From Pterobdella sp. o SKG-2022 (lineage: Eukaryota; Annelida; Clitellata; Hirudinida; Piscicolidae), in contig OZ038326.1 of NCBI GenBank assembly GCA_964035795.1, positions 4,342,889 to 4,406,888 on the forward strand: a DNA stretch of 64,000 nt. The letters run 5' to 3'. The first letter of the stretch is position 1. Each line of letters opens with the position of its first letter. The translations under genes were made by a program, and so were the position numbers. The notes below the pieces were generated by a model that made no database searches, was not told where the DNA came from, and saw nothing but the letters and a program-made list of their open reading frames with translations. Below, piece by piece: positions 48,001 through 62,356 of the stretch.

Positions 48001-51000
48001 TGACAACCCCACTCGTTTTCTTGGAGCAATGGTTGACATATGTGACAAGTTTATGCCTGCAATTTTGGCGTCTTTTAACATGAAATTTTAATTATCTTTT
48101 TGGGAATATTTTGAGAAATTTCAATATTTAAAATTTGATAAATTTTCTATAAAGAGGGGCTTACAAGGTTTTTATTAACAGTTATTACATTGTTTGGTTA
48201 GCCAATTCCATTTTTATTTAATTGGAGATAAATACAAAAATTCACGAAAAGTTGAAACTCATTTTGATTTATTCAAAAAAGTGAAAAAGTATAGACTAAA
48301 ATATTAACATTAGTGTATAGTTTCAAAACATCATCAGTTTTTAATCTTATTTTTGTTTCTGTCTTTTCTGAAAGATATATATTTTCATAGTTATCAACCA
48401 TATATAATTGTTTTTGCAGAAGATTTGAAAAATTATACTAAAGATTTCTTATCTATTATTCAACTTTAAATTTCAAATCAGCTCGAAAACATGAAGTTAT
48501 TAGCACATGATTAAAAACTCTCAACGAAAAGTTATTTAATAAATGAATTTCCCAAAAAAGATTAATGAATGTGTTTAAGAAATTACCTTTAATTAACAAG
48601 CCAATCAAAACGAAAGCAATCAAAAGAAAGCCTTTTTAAAATGTAATAAGAAGCAAATAAAGCAGTTATGTCTAATACATTTATATTCCTTTAAATGCTT
48701 AGTGATTCTGTGTAGTTGTTATCGCAGCAGGACACACGTCTACCTTTCAAACCATCCTATTCACAAACGCCGCATTTTCAGTCATTCTCAGACTTCATAA
48801 ATTACATTAATTTTTAATACAAACAACGATTCTGAATTACTCATGTCACCCAAACACATTTCTCGCTTATTATGCTTTCCCTTCTTATTCAGAGGGTTGC
48901 TGTTAGACTTTTAGAACTTAATTGAATATTTTTTGGTATATTTAGCCCTCAAAACGACATTCCTCAATACAATTATTATATATATTTTAAAATGTTCTAA
49001 AAACACATCAATAGTGTTATAATTTCGTAATTAACAACAACAATGTTTCAAATGATATACTAATTGTTTATAACCTGAGGATGAAACCGCAAGTTCTGAA
49101 AAGCTTCGTTTACACAAATATATTAAACCAAGCTTTTTTCAGTGTTTCTTCAATATACATACTTCTCTAAGACTCCAACTCATTATTACACTGTACAACA
49201 CCGTCATTTATTGATGCTTCATAGGCGGGATGGAGAACCACCTTCGGTCCGTGGCAACTGGTTGTGGGGGAATGGAGCCGATTTCTCCAAGAATGCTGTG
49301 GATTTCTTGCTGAGATGCAAGCGTACTTATGGGAACGTGTTTACTATTAGATTATTGCACGTCAGAATGACGTTGTTGATGGATTATAAAGACTATGAAG
49401 GTATGTCGAAGGAGAGAACTTTTGACTTTGATCCGATACAAAAACAAGTAAGATAAAAGTGTTTTTGAAATTATTCACATTAAATTTTTATTGTAATTGT
49501 TCAAAATATGGTTTGAAAAAATGGTTTAAATTAGTTTTTTTAAAAATTTTACCAGGTGAATTGGAATGTTTTTCATTTCATATTGAAAGACCCTCGGAGA
49601 ATGATGAAAGAAACTGGAAAGTGGGTTAAAGGCAAATCGATGGTGGGAAATTTGAAGACCTTCTGCGACAACCTCAATATAGCTTTTAAAAGTGTTCAGA
49701 GCTACAAAAGCTCCGCAGACAAATACGGAGAAAAACTAAAGGGTGGATGGAATGATGAGGGCATTAAAAAAACACATGGAAACTTGAAAGATTTTGGAAA
49801 GATTTCGACTGGGTGTCCTTTCATGAACAAATCCATTAGAAACAATAATGAGGATTTTACATATATGGGTAAGTTAATTATTAACTTGTTTTTATGATAG
49901 CTGATATCTTTATTATGAAACTTTCAAACTTTGATACTTTTCAGGCTTAAGAATCTTTGCCAGCAACACAATGTTTGCAGCGATATTCAACACAATTTTC
50001 GGTTTCAGCGACGAAAAAAAATTTAATTCTAAAAAGGCTTTTTTCAACTTTGATATTTTCCACAAATACTTCAATTATTTCTGGCTCGGCTTACCAAAAC
50101 TTCTGTTCCCCGAAGCAGCAAAAGCCCTACAACACTTATTAACTTTCCCAGAAGCAGATGAACTTATGAGTAGAAAAGACCTTTCGCCTTACATTAGAAA
50201 TGCTATAATATATATGAGAGAGTCTGGACAGAATGACGGCGACATTAAAGGTAGTTTATATTTCATTAGCGGCAGAATATGTTACGGGTATAGAAAGGTT
50301 TTGAATGAATAATTAATGACTTACACAGGCCACAATCTGGTTTTTCTGCATGTGAACTACAACACATTTAGAATCAGCTTTTGGATTCTTTATTACATTT
50401 TATCGACTGAAAAAGCTCATGAAGCTTTGATGAAAGAAATTGACTTACTTGTAGAAGAGAAATTGGACACGGAAGAAAATGCTTTGAATCTCACCTTGGA
50501 AGATATAGAGAGTCTTGAAGTTTTGGGTTAGCTTTCATTTGTTTCACAATTATCAACTTCTTATTTGAAACTTTCTTTCACTGCAGTAATCTAACATAAT
50601 TAAAATCTTGTTAACTCATCAACAGACAGTCTGGTTACTGAAAGTTTTCGTTTATCGAGTGGTGTCTTTATGGTGCGCCACGTAACTAAAGACACCGTCT
50701 TCACTTCGAACGATGGAAAAACCTATTTGATGCGGCAAGGAGACAAGGTTGCTATCTACCCTCCAGCTATCCATAAGGATGAAAAAGTATTTGAAGATCC
50801 AGAGGTTGTTTAAGTTTTAATAATTTTTTTTTCAATCTAAGCATTCCAATCTATGCTTAACGGTTAATTTTTTGACTATTTATTTAGATTTGAGTTCAAC
50901 GGTTGATTCATTATATTTATTGAGAATATTGCTTTTCAGGAGTTTAAATTTGACCGTTTCCTCAAAACAAAAGAAGCTCCAACACAAGCTGTACTTCCGT

Positions 51001-51212
51001 TTGGAAGTTTATGCCCGGGAAAAAAAATGGCGATAATACAAACCAAGATCTACGTTATGGCTACCCTGCTTGGCTTTGAAATCAAATTATTAAAAGGAGA
51101 AAAAGCTGAACTTGACACCCGCTATTACGGCCATGAAATTTTGCCTCCGAAGAAGGACGTTCAAATAGCTTATCGCCCTCGGCCCAACCCAATCACTGTT
51201 ACAATGTCTTAA
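45081..51212 (+). CDS. Cytochrome P450, CYP7/CYP8 (clan 7) type, with short heme loop
   Basis: Seven coding exons: 45081-45163, 49225-49447, 49556-49868, 49945-50250, 50329-50526, 50626-50804 and 50940-51212, joined in phase to 524 residues. Residues 1-28 (MILTAVLAMSIPVLAFIYV) form an N-terminal ER membrane anchor. Then come RDGEPPSVRGNWLWGNGADF and YGNVFTIRLL, typical of CYP7/8. Helix I has NYNTFRISFW in place of the usual acid-threonine pair, as in CYP7 and CYP8 (NTIPATFW in CYP7A1). The helix K ExxR is ESFR. The heme segment reads LPFGSLCPGKKMAI: against FGSGATICPG in CYP7A1 it keeps the Cys but lacks three residues before it. Relatives hydroxylate sterols/bile-acid precursors or isomerise prostaglandin H2. 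The substrate is unknown, and the shortened loop may alter or abolish heme chemistry. Confidence 0.92.
45164..49224 (+). other. 4-kb first coding intron of the P450 gene
   Basis: It contains the hammerhead-like repeat copy at 49064-49117 about 100 bases before the acceptor, and G+C-richer patches near 47940-48060 and 48710-48790 that show no coding pattern. No nested gene was recognised. Confidence 0.6.
49064..49117 (+). repeat. Short repeat with hammerhead-ribozyme-like core, copy 2
   Basis: The plus strand reads TATAAC-CTGAGGA, an imperfect hairpin GAAAC-CGCA-AGTTC, then GAAA, AGCTTC and GTTTA. Core position 7 is G instead of U, which is the tolerant position of CUGAUGA. AAC before the core can pair with GTT after the predicted cleavage site. 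The next block TTAAACCAAGC-TTTTTTCA is shared with the copy at 27834-27880. Confidence 0.5.
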
Positions 51213-54200
51213 TAGTTAAGATTTTCCCCCGTTATTTTTGTTTTTGTATAATTTCAAGAGGTTGGATACATCGCTTGTGAACATCGAGATTTGATAACTT
51301 CAAACAAGCTTTCACTTTAAATTGTACAGTGTATTTTCATTTTGTGTTTCCTTGGGTGTTTATTAGTAAGAATTTTGGCGGTGAAATTGACATGTGCCTT
51401 TGAATAGGGGGTTTGAAAATTCAATGATTCAACTTTATAACGGAATAAAGATTAAATTTTTTGAAACATCAGTTTCCGAGATATGGTTGATAATGCATTA
51501 AAAATTTTGCTTGATTTGCATTGAATTTTTATGCAAATACGGCAGCAAGACAAAATTTCTAAAACATGTATCATAATTTCTATGAAAATCTGCTTTAAAA
51601 TAATCCCAATTTCTTGAATTTTCACAAAACAGTTCAATGCTAACCAGTTCAACTGAATCTAAAATTATAACTGTTTAATTATTTCACAATATCAAGTATT
51701 TACTCAATTTTATAGGAATATTTCAAAGTTTAGTTGCAGAAGCTAAGGCTTTTTATTTTGAGAATCACAAATTTTTTTTCCTTCTTATTTATAACCATCC
51801 AATTTTTCGCTGGGTTTCCAATGAAAGATATGAATTCATCGTAAGCTATAAGATTGTTCACATTATTTTTCTTTACAAACATTGCGAAATCATTAATTTT
51901 GTAGGTATTCGTATATTTCTACCATGGTTTTAAATGCAATTTAAAATTTTTTCTTATATATATCTTTGTATTTATATGTAGTAGTTGTGTTATGAAATTA
52001 GTTCTCCATTTTGTTATTTTTAAAACAAATTCGATTTATTTTCACGTACAATTTATTAAACACATTTTTATCGCAAAAAATTTTTTAAACGTTAAACAAA
52101 TTTTTTGACTTGCAACATTTTCTATTTAAAAGTGAAGTAATTCAAAAATTATTAAAGCTATTAAACATGAAAATAAAAGGCATAAATAAAGAGAAGAATT
52201 ATAACCTGCATCATAAAAACGACCATAAAAAGAAGCAATGAAATTGTTGGAAGAAAGTTCACTTTGAAAAAGAACATATAAAAAAGACATCTATCACTTC
52301 AATACAAAATTCAACGCATCTAGCTACCAAAAGTGAAATACATTGAAACAACCATCAATTATTTTAATTATGATTTCAAACGCATGCTAAATTTCGTTTA
52401 AAAATTGATTATTTAAAATATGAATATAGTTTGTTCGTTAGTTTTATCGACACTTAAAGTTTATTGTCAAAATATTCATCTACCTCATCAAATAAAAGTC
52501 AATTTATGACCGCCCGAAAACACTGGCCTTTTTTAATTAGAAAGTTTTAAAGATTAGATAAAACAACGATGAATTTCAAATAAGATTTGCAAACTCATCA
52601 GACTTGAAACTTCTCAAATCCCTTACGACTGTTGATCTTTTTGTTGTTCATATATTAAAAATTCTTCATAAAATAGTAAAAATAAATGACTGGAGTTTTT
52701 ATGGTTAGAATATTAAATATTTTAAATTCTTCATGTACAGCCAAGCGAACATGAAAGAATCTTGAAATATATTTTTCTACACGAGCTCTTATGAATTTAA
52801 GAGAAACACAAATTACTTTTTTATATATTTTTGATGAATTTAATCATCACATAACTAACATTCTCATTTGTATTTATACCTTTTCAATAATTTTTAACTG
52901 TGATAATTGATTTTCAATCAGTAAAGGAGTTAAGTTGAAACTAATAGAAGCTCAAATCTCTTTATAGAGTCGTTGCATCACCACGCTTATATGAATGCCT
53001 GCCTACTTCAATAATAGTTATAATATTATTATATTAAAAGAATTAATTAATATTTGATATTTTTTAGTTTGAAAATGTTCAAGTTTATATGTGTTTTTAA
53101 ATTTTAACACAATTTTTTTGCCATTTCCAAACAATTCTTTTTCAAAGTTCTTATAAGCAAAGGTTTTTAGAAAAAAAAACTATTTAAAAGAGAATTTTTA
53201 TTCGAATCAAAGTTTGAAGTTTTCAAAGAGAGGGAATAGTGGGTGCTTTATTTATGTAACTAACTTTTTTATCTTAAAAGACTTCTTTACTCTATGGAAT
53301 GAAACAAAAATAAATTGAGATGTGCTTATTCTATTATTATAACCTTATATCGATTTAAGATAGTTTTTTCTAGATAAAAAAAAACTAAAACAAATAACAA
53401 AAAATAAAAATTTTTTTGGCCTTCTTTCTTTATAAGACTCTCGGGATCAATTATTCAAGCTAATCACCTTTCTAAAAAAATTTCTTTTTATTTAATTCCT
53501 AGATGATACTATTGTTTGCATTTGGTGGTTAGAACAGTTTTTTTCACAAATTTCTTCATCTGTATAGAAATTAATTCTATAAAATTATATTTATCCTTAT
53601 TTTCCAAAAAAACGGTTTCAACATTTTCTAATATTATTTTGTATAATCTATTTAAAGGGTAAAAAAAATTTTGATAAATGTTCAACATAGAAGTATGGGA
53701 AGTTAAATGAGTTTAAAAGCTTAACTGAATTATCAGAGATTTAATTATAAGTAATCGAAACTACATGCTTTCATAAGTCATTTTAAAAACTCAGCTCTGA
53801 ATTCAAAACCTGATTTCTTTATAATGAAAAAAATTCAAAACATAAAATTTAATATTATTAAAAAATATAAAATGAATTTGATCAAAACTCTGTGTTTTCT
53901 ATAGGATTTCAACGCCAACTTGAAAATTTTCTCAAGACGTTGTTCAGAGAGAAAAACTTCATTGTTTGAATTTAAGAAGTTCTATTGAGTTTTTGAACGT
54001 TTTAAAGCTGGTTTTACTGGAAGACAACTTGGAGTGTGAAGGAAAGAAAATTTCTATTGAAAAATTATCAAGGTTGGATACTTGATATCTATTGTTCATA
54101 AGATAATTTTAAAAATCTAATTACATTAAAAAATAGTTGAAATGATAGTAAAACACATTAAGATTGGTAATTATTTTAACAAATTACAATAAAAAACGTT

Positions 54201-54949
54201 AAATGTGTTACAAAAAAAGCAAAAATGTTTGTCAAGTTATGATAAATGATTACAAACCAATGTGTAATGAGAAATATAAATCAATTTGATTGAACAAATA
54301 TCAATGAATGACAGTCAATAATTGCGAATTAATGAAATAAAATTAATTTTAGATGATACATTTTTTAAAATAATAATAAAAAAAAATGAAAGCATAATAC
54401 TTTTAAAAAAGAACAAAATATTACATATATAAGAGATACAGAATATTATTTGAAATGATAGTCCAATAAAAACATCAGAATCGATTAACTCTTAAGAATC
54501 AAAACGTTTATCAAATTAAAACAATTTCTCATAAAGGTCTATTGATGCGGAGTTTTGACATATCATCCAACCTCACGCAATGCTCCAAAGTTGGGTAGAG
54601 ACAATACACGATAAAAAATTTTTTAAACTTATCTCTTTTTTTGCATAAAAATGCCGAAAAAAATTTGACCACACAGGCTCTATAAGTTAAAAACAAAACG
54701 GTACTAAATTTAATATCAAGGCTTAAGTCTTTACAATACCTTTATAACATTACAGGTGATAGGAGAAATGAAAGAGAGGTAAAAGCTTTAAACAATGAAA
54801 AGTCATTATATTTTGCTTACTACAGTATTTCACAAAGCATCGTCAATGCTAACGATTCCGGTATTCTCTGTTGTATTGAAAGAATCCTATTGATTCGATA
54901 TCGTTTACTCTCGGTTGCTATCTGAATTTTTATTTCATATTCATTTAAA

Positions 54950-55081
54950 CTAGATTTGTGTTATTTTAAACAGGTTTATATTATTTTAAACTAAGTTTTC
55001 ACCATTTTAAACTGAGTTTTCACCATTTTAAACTTAGTTTTCACCATTTTAAACTGAGTTTTCACCATTTTAAATTGATTA
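54950..55081. repeat. 21-bp tandem repeat, about six units
   Basis: The unit TTTTAAACTGAGTTTTCACCA repeats in direct order. The central four copies are nearly identical (CTGAG/CTTAG/CTAAG variants) and the edges are degenerate. Confidence 0.85.
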
Positions 55082-58000
55082 TGACGATACAAATTTAAAC
55101 CAATCTTGTTGTGTTTTCATGAAAGTTATTTTCATGAGTTTATGAGCAAATAAAACTATGAGTGAAAACCAGAAACTGAAGATTCACATAGATGCCAACG
55201 TTTTACGATAAGGCTATACTTAAAAAAAATATATCTTTTATTTTAAATAAATGTATGAATCCTCAATGGATGCTTTCAAAGTTTAATCGCTATACAAAAC
55301 ATACAAAAGGTGTCTTTGAAAAGATTCACAAAGAGAAGTTATGAGAAAAGTTATTTTAACAAAAAACTCTATAAATGTTCATTTTTAAATCCATTTTTGC
55401 TGTTATAAATACATAAAAACCGAGCTATTCAACCAAAAAATCTTATACAAACTTCAAATACAAAAAGTAGGTTATATAGACAGATATACACTATGACAAC
55501 TAGTTACATATAGAACAAAGATTCAAAAGCCTACAGCTCTGCTTATATGCATTACTTCCAGCAGGTTTCCACCGAAAATTGTTCACTCCATATACTTCAT
55601 TTGTAGTTGATCTGAAGCTCAGTCATATGTCAACAGTTGATTTAAATTTGTGTTGTATAATCGAATATAATTGAGAAAATTAAATCAAAAAAAGCGCTAA
55701 AACTGAAGTTAAATTGTGATACGAATTTTTTCCGTTGTTGTTACCATAAAGACACTTTTCAAATGTTTATGATGGATTTATGATTTGAAAATGAATGAGA
55801 AAATTGTGCTGGCAATGATTTTTATCAGTGTGAAATTTTACCAATGTCTTTCATTCAACGGATTTCTCAAAGGTTATTGTTACTTAGTAATTTTTATTAC
55901 TGACAAAACTTAAGTTTACTGATATGAGGTAATTAATTTTAATGGTATAATGGATTAAGGTTTATTATTATATTAGGTTAGCGTTTATTGATAATGCAGA
56001 TCAATTATGGGCTTTCACTATCTTTGGTTATTAAATGAAAATTAGTTGGTTGGAGATTATCTTCAAAATACCTACTTTTGATAAACTTTTTTGAAAGTCT
56101 TGATTTTTTGCTCACCGTGAAATGACGTGGCTTAAAAACAAATAAAAAAATATATTTCTAACTTCAAATAATTTCATAATAAACCTATTATTTTTATTAC
56201 CTATTACTCTACTAAGCCCCAGTTTGAGCGACTGATGATAGACTTGAAGACATAAATTGAATAATTCAAGTTAAAACGTTAAACCTAATTTTGGACCAGT
56301 TTATAACATTACCACATATACTTGAATTTTGTTTAAAACTCCAACTTTATCTCAACGTGAAAGAGGAAATACGGTAAAACTTAAGATATAAAAAAATCTC
56401 ACTTTAAATTTCAGTTCATGTTACGTCAAAAGATCAGCTTAAAAACTGCATTTTTATAAAAGAATTTGTTAATGTTGAGTTGAAAAGCGACTGAAAGCTT
56501 TTGGAAAAGCAAGGAAATGATTTGAATGAAAGACAACAATGTGCCATTAAAAAATTTTGCATCAAAAAAATAAATTTGGTAGATTTAGTTCTTCAAATCA
56601 TCAAATGAATTCTATTTAGAAACAATTAATCAAGTTAATTGAAAAGATACAGCTATAATCCACGATGAAAATTTATATTTAACTTGCGCACTTATGAATT
56701 GTTTGGGTTATTTCCAATCATGCATTCATTAATATTCATACGATCCGCTATTCCATGTTCAAAAGTATATGAAAGATAAATTAATTTAAAACAGGCATTA
56801 AAAAAAGGTATTTAATTAAACTTCAATCAACCTCAATTATTCATCAAACACAACTCGAAGAAGTAGCAAAAAAGCAGTCCTACTTCAATTTAAACACATC
56901 ACGCTAATAAAAATGGAAAAATTTCAATCAATTGAAAAAAGCCATAAATTTGATGTATGTTATCGCTTGGAGGAAGCAATGATATGTTAAAGGAAATAGA
57001 AGCCTATCACAACGCTAAGACAAAAACAATTGTATCGGTCCCTCAAAGGTCCAATAATCGTCAAATCGACCGATATAATTTTCTAGTATGTCTCTCTTTA
57101 GCAGACATTAGTGCTTCATGATTGTTTTTTCAACTGTTTGTTAGAAGAATGCATATTTCTGTGGTTTTTATTTTCGAAATTTAGACACTTCTTGGCATTA
57201 CAAGCATCTTTTATTCCCCATCCCATCCACTCCATCGATCATTCCCTACATTTTGAATCTGACATTTTAATTTTCCCCATCTTTTCAGATATTGAATTTT
57301 TTGAATCACAAAAAAATACATCAAGTAAATACAAAAATGCTCAATTGTTCGTAATGATACTTAAGAAAACCTTCACTCAATTCTTTGGTATGTCTCCATC
57401 AATAACTCTGTCAACGTGTGCTTTTCATTGAATAAAAACTACAAAAACTTTGTTGAAATTCAAAAAGACTTCTAAACTACTCTTCTGAGAAATCATGGAA
57501 ATTCAAATGGCGCCCGTGTATTGTTTGAAGTCTTGTTATATGAATTGTGCTCCATGAAGTTGATTAGGCTGAAAAAACTGAAAAAATATTTTCTCGTATG
57601 AATCATCTTAGTTTTTCGTTTTTTTTATGTGGAATTGAATCTTCATTCTTGTTTGAAGGATATTTATGCTAATAGAAATCGCCAGTATTTGAATTACATG
57701 TATCAGCCTTGTTTCAAAACTTTATCGTGCATTAAATCCTCAGAGAAATTTATTTCGTTTTTATTCAAGATAAGCTCAAATAAACTTATAGGTTTTAGAA
57801 CTATAACAATAAACTTAATGTTTAAATACAAATTACTTCGCCGCGTTGATCAATCGCCTTGAAATGAAACTGTTCGATAATAGCGAAAACAAGGTAAAAT
57901 AGCTGTAACCCTACCATAGAAACAACCGTTGTTACAAACAATTCAATGACTCAACAAGCTGAAAATTTTCTTTTGATTTCTTCAAACAAGAAGATATGAC

Positions 58001-61000
58001 GGTGAAAAGCTCATAATGATGGGTGTTATTGATGACGAAAAAAGTGAATCACTTTTTTAAATTCCAAAACTAAATAAAAAATAATGTTTGGAGGAAAAAT
58101 AGATAGGTTCACATAAAAAAAGTATAAAATTCAAAAACGCTCAATTTGCAAAAAAAAAATCTGAAATTAACAAAATAACATAAAAAAACATCAAAAACCC
58201 ACAAAAAAATATAAAAAATCATAAACAAACAAAAGAAGAAACAAAAAACGCCAATAAGACAAACAAAACAGCATCTCATGTTTTGCACACACCAGTCAAA
58301 CTGCTACTCATGTTTCTGTGCCCAGCTCATGCGTAAATAATATCCACACTGTGGTTTTAATGTATTGTTGATTGTGGCCTGTTTAAATGATTCCTTGAAT
58401 CTAAGTCAACTTTTGAAAATGTTTTAAAAATTTTTTTTAGAACGTTTTTCAAAATAAATTTACGTCAGTTAGCTCAAGGTGTGTGTGTTTTTTTTTTCTT
58501 TTTAGTGTCTGGAATTCAAAATAGTAACGATGTTTTGCATTGAAAAATTGTTTCCTCAAAACAAAAGCGGTCCAAAAGACTGGGTCTAATTAATGCAAGA
58601 AAGGTGATTGATTGCTTGTTCGGTTAATGCTTGGTTGACATTGTAAATTATTGTTGATTATAATGTATTTGATTAATTTTTCGTTATTTATTTGTTCTTA
58701 ATCACACATTATGGAATCCTTGTTTCAACAAGGTGCGTTTGGTATTTCTCATTTTTTTATTTCTATGAACAAAAAACCAATATCAAGAACGAAAAGCAGT
58801 TTTAGTATAATGAATGAAACATGATTCAATGGTATAATTGTTTCAAAAGTTTTCTCATTAAGGCATAACTCAAACCTCGAAAAGCCACAAACAAGAAAAA
58901 CAGCTTCTTGGAACTAAACAAAAATCCAATTTCAATGCTAACTACCTATCACTACAATGCTACTAAGCACAAAAACGCTGCAAAAAACTACAATGCTACA
59001 AAACACTACATTACTGCACAGCGCCACAATTTTTTTGAGATGGTAAGATAGCAAACCACATGGTCCGCGGTTAGGGCGCTTTTGGTCAAAACGCTGGGAC
59101 AAACTTTCAGTGTAGACCAATGCAGATAAAATTATATGGAATGTGATACTTTTACTGTTTTTACAGAGAAAAAAATGAATGGGGAAACTATAATGCTTTT
59201 ATATTTGAGGTCAAAATTATTACTTTTCCTTTTTAAAAAATTTTGTGTTTTTTTTTATTTTTTAGAAACATGTTTTCATATTTGTTTTGAATAATATTTT
59301 ATAACATTTTAATTTCATATTAAAACTTCAAAATGTTTTTAAGACTATAAGTCTGTTATTTAGAGAGCTCAAGAGTTTACTTATATTGGCGTCGAAAAAA
59401 TAAAGTTTTTGAGGATTTTTGGATTTATTTCTTCAAATTTTGCAAAATTTTGAAAAAAACGTAAAATTTCTAAAACAAATTTGATAGAAATTGAAAACTT
59501 TTCTGTATGCATTTTGAATTTTTTGATGAAACAAGGGACTTTCTTGACGAAGTTAATATTTTAGATTTATCACTTAAGTGCTTAGAGCCAAAAATTTCAT
59601 TCTTCATCATTTTTAAACATTATATAATAGTATTGTTACGAAATTAAAATTCAAAAAATGCATGAATTTTGGCTCGAAATAGTAGAAAAGCACCAGGCTC
59701 ATCAATTTATTACAAAGACTAGTACAATATTTCACAGCGAAAACCCCATCTCAAAAAATTATTCAATCGTGTTTGATAAAACTCAAAACAATTACAAATT
59801 CTAAATAATTTCATCGAATATCATCAAAATTAAAACTTAAAAAACTATTAAACCAATTTAAATGGAAACCAAATAGAATAAAAATGTTCATTGAATAACT
59901 TAAAATTGAGATGGCGAAATGTAATAAGCAAACCCACGTATCAATCAAACCATGCGCTTTCTATCACGCCTCTGTTGTCAACCCAGAAATTACATCTGTT
60001 TTAACATAGTTTCTCAACTTTTTATCGATAATTTCTGAGTTTTGAAAAGTTTTTAATTTTAATAATTATTAATTAATTATTTTTCAACTAAACTTCAAGT
60101 TTAGAGTTTTTGAGTATATTTGGGAGAAAAGCTGAAAAGTCTTTATTTGTATAGCTTTTTTATTTAATTTTTTTTTGAGTAAAATAAGATTATACTGCCA
60201 AAATTTTTTAAAAATTTCAATTCAAATAATTCCAAAAAGTGCTCACGATCAAAAAGATACTTTAATTCATTTTTATAATTATTTCAAAGGTTTCACAAAG
60301 TAGAAAAAAATGTCTAGAGTTTTAAGTTTCTCCAAGGATTAATTTTTAAAATTAAATAACACAATTAATTTAGCTTTTTATAAAATTATGAGATATAAAA
60401 CATAATTTTCTTCTGGAAAACTTTAAACGTACAAAATTTGATCATTAACAAACAAATTCTCGAACAAAAAAATTTGTTTCTCAAAGTTAATCCACAAACT
60501 GTGCAAAAAAAAAATAAAAATGTTTCCAAATAGCTTATCTCCAATTTCAATTAAAAAATTTTTAGTTTGAAAAAGTTTTTTCTGTTTTTGATACAGCCAA
60601 ACCACGCCATCGATAACAAATACATTGAGTCATTCAGTTCCTGACGAACCGAGCTTTAATAGTTTCTGAAGATCAAGCATTTCGATAAAACAGATGAGTG
60701 CCAATGTATCTTATAGATGAAATTTATATATTTTTCTATCAAAAGAAGGTCAAAAGGAAATAAAACACGGATAAAAAACTATTTGAAAGATTGAAATTTT
60801 ATGTAACAATAGACGGATTTAAGGAAATGGAATAAAAGATGTGAAAATAAGCAAAAACTTTTGAAATTAATAATGGAAATAAAAAAGACAATAAAAAAAC
60901 TAAAAAAAATGAAAAAAAACAAAGTTAAATATATAAAAAACACGCTGAACTGCCTCCTTGTTATTTAGAATTAATTTCTCTAATTTTCATACCTGGGCTT

Positions 61001-62242
61001 ATTGTTATATTTCAACACAAAGTTCTGCACATTTCTCATTTAGATTTACTTCTATAAGTACGCTTGTGTTGGTTTTAAAGATAATATACGACTTTCCTCA
61101 TGAATTATTACATGAGTTTTATAGCATTATGTGTGTTTGAGAATAAATTGGGCCCAGATTTGAAATTTAAATGTAATAATATAACTATCTTCACGGCTTT
61201 TACCATGTTTGGTGATCAACACCTCACATTCAATTTTTTAATTTTTTATGCAGAAATAAAAAGCTTTAACCTACAAAACCAATGGGTTATGTGTGGTATG
61301 TGAGTTTTGAGAGCGAGAGAAAGCATTCCAAACGCATAATTATAATGCTTGATTTTAGGTATAAATTAGTTTTGAAAGTTAATTTTCAGCGAAAAAAAGT
61401 TTCACCGTTTTTAAACCTGAACCAGAACTGCTAAAATAATGACCCAAAAATGTGGTTATCGTTTTACATACCCCTACTCTCGAAACAATAATTTCTTGAA
61501 TATTTCCAAATGACTGCTTAGTTATTTTAATGGAAAGTATATTCTGTTTCTAATCCAAATAATTTGGTTTCAATATTCACTAGTCGTTACATATTCCATT
61601 TTAATTCTTCTCAGCTGAGTAGTTACTTGCTTTCAATAATTCCCTCTACAAATGTCAAATAGCCATTCTGTGGTTCTTTATGTAATGCTTTTTTCCTTTT
61701 AAAACCGTTTGCCAAAACTGAATTTTTATTTATTGTTACCATTGTAAATTACTATATATACACATATATATGAACAAACACAAATTTTTTTTTAAAATGC
61801 GTTTTGTGATAAAGTCCAAAATATAAAACTACCTTCAACACTAGCTAGTTTCCCACTTCATGTTCAAAATATTTTAGTTCTCAAAAATTTAAATTGACTT
61901 TTAATGATTAAATATTCATTAAAATATTTCCAACCTACTCATCATAAACTGTTGTATAAGTACGTATAAATCTTAACACACCAAATAAACCTACTCCAGA
62001 CTCATTCTCAATCATGAAGGCTCTTGATATAGTATTATGTGCAAAGCGCGTTACCTACATGCTAAAATATAATCTCACCGCTATCGACCCCCATAGTACC
62101 ATTACACCCTTACCCCATTTCCAATAAGCTCCTATCCTTACCAAACACTAAATTCTTCTCATCCCTACCATCATTCCTACCTTTACAAGAGGTCACCATC
62201 ATCACCTTTTCGGCCATTTCTTCCACCCCCTCATCATTTTCA

Positions 62243-62345
62243 TGACTTTTACCAGTTCTACCACCATCACCACTACCACCACCCTCACCACTGTACCACC
62301 ATCACCAGTATAATACAACATCACCAATGTAACACAAGATCACCT
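62243..62345 (+). repeat. ACC-rich low-complexity tract
   Basis: Repeated CACCA/CCACC units on the plus strand just upstream of the first lectin exon, strongly pyrimidine/A-biased. It could be simple sequence, or could belong to a Thr/Pro/His-rich coding stretch of the adjoining gene, but I found no convincing frame. Confidence 0.65.
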
Positions 62346-62356
62346 TACCCCCAAAG

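Larger units (their letters stand above)
51213..62356. other. 11-kb gene-poor A+T-rich region
   Basis: No gene, LINE or RNA gene was recognised. Longer open frames (such as 57111-57431) are phenylalanine-, serine- or lysine-rich and lack motifs. It holds a 21-bp tandem repeat at 54950-55081, a small degenerate CTACAATGCTAC cluster near 58940-59020 and an ACC-rich low-complexity tract ending at 62345. Exons of the downstream lectin gene may lie in the right part. Confidence 0.5.

Noticed and set aside
57111..57431. 106-codon open frame in the gene-poor region
   Set aside because: Phe/Ser-rich composition with no motif, no neighbouring splice-compatible exon and no family similarity.
58938..59120. 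G+C-richer patch and 60-codon minus-strand frame with repeated VFCSIVV
   Set aside because: The frame follows a degenerate CTACAATGCTAC repeat; no domain seen. I also looked for a tRNA in the G+C-rich part and could not fold one.
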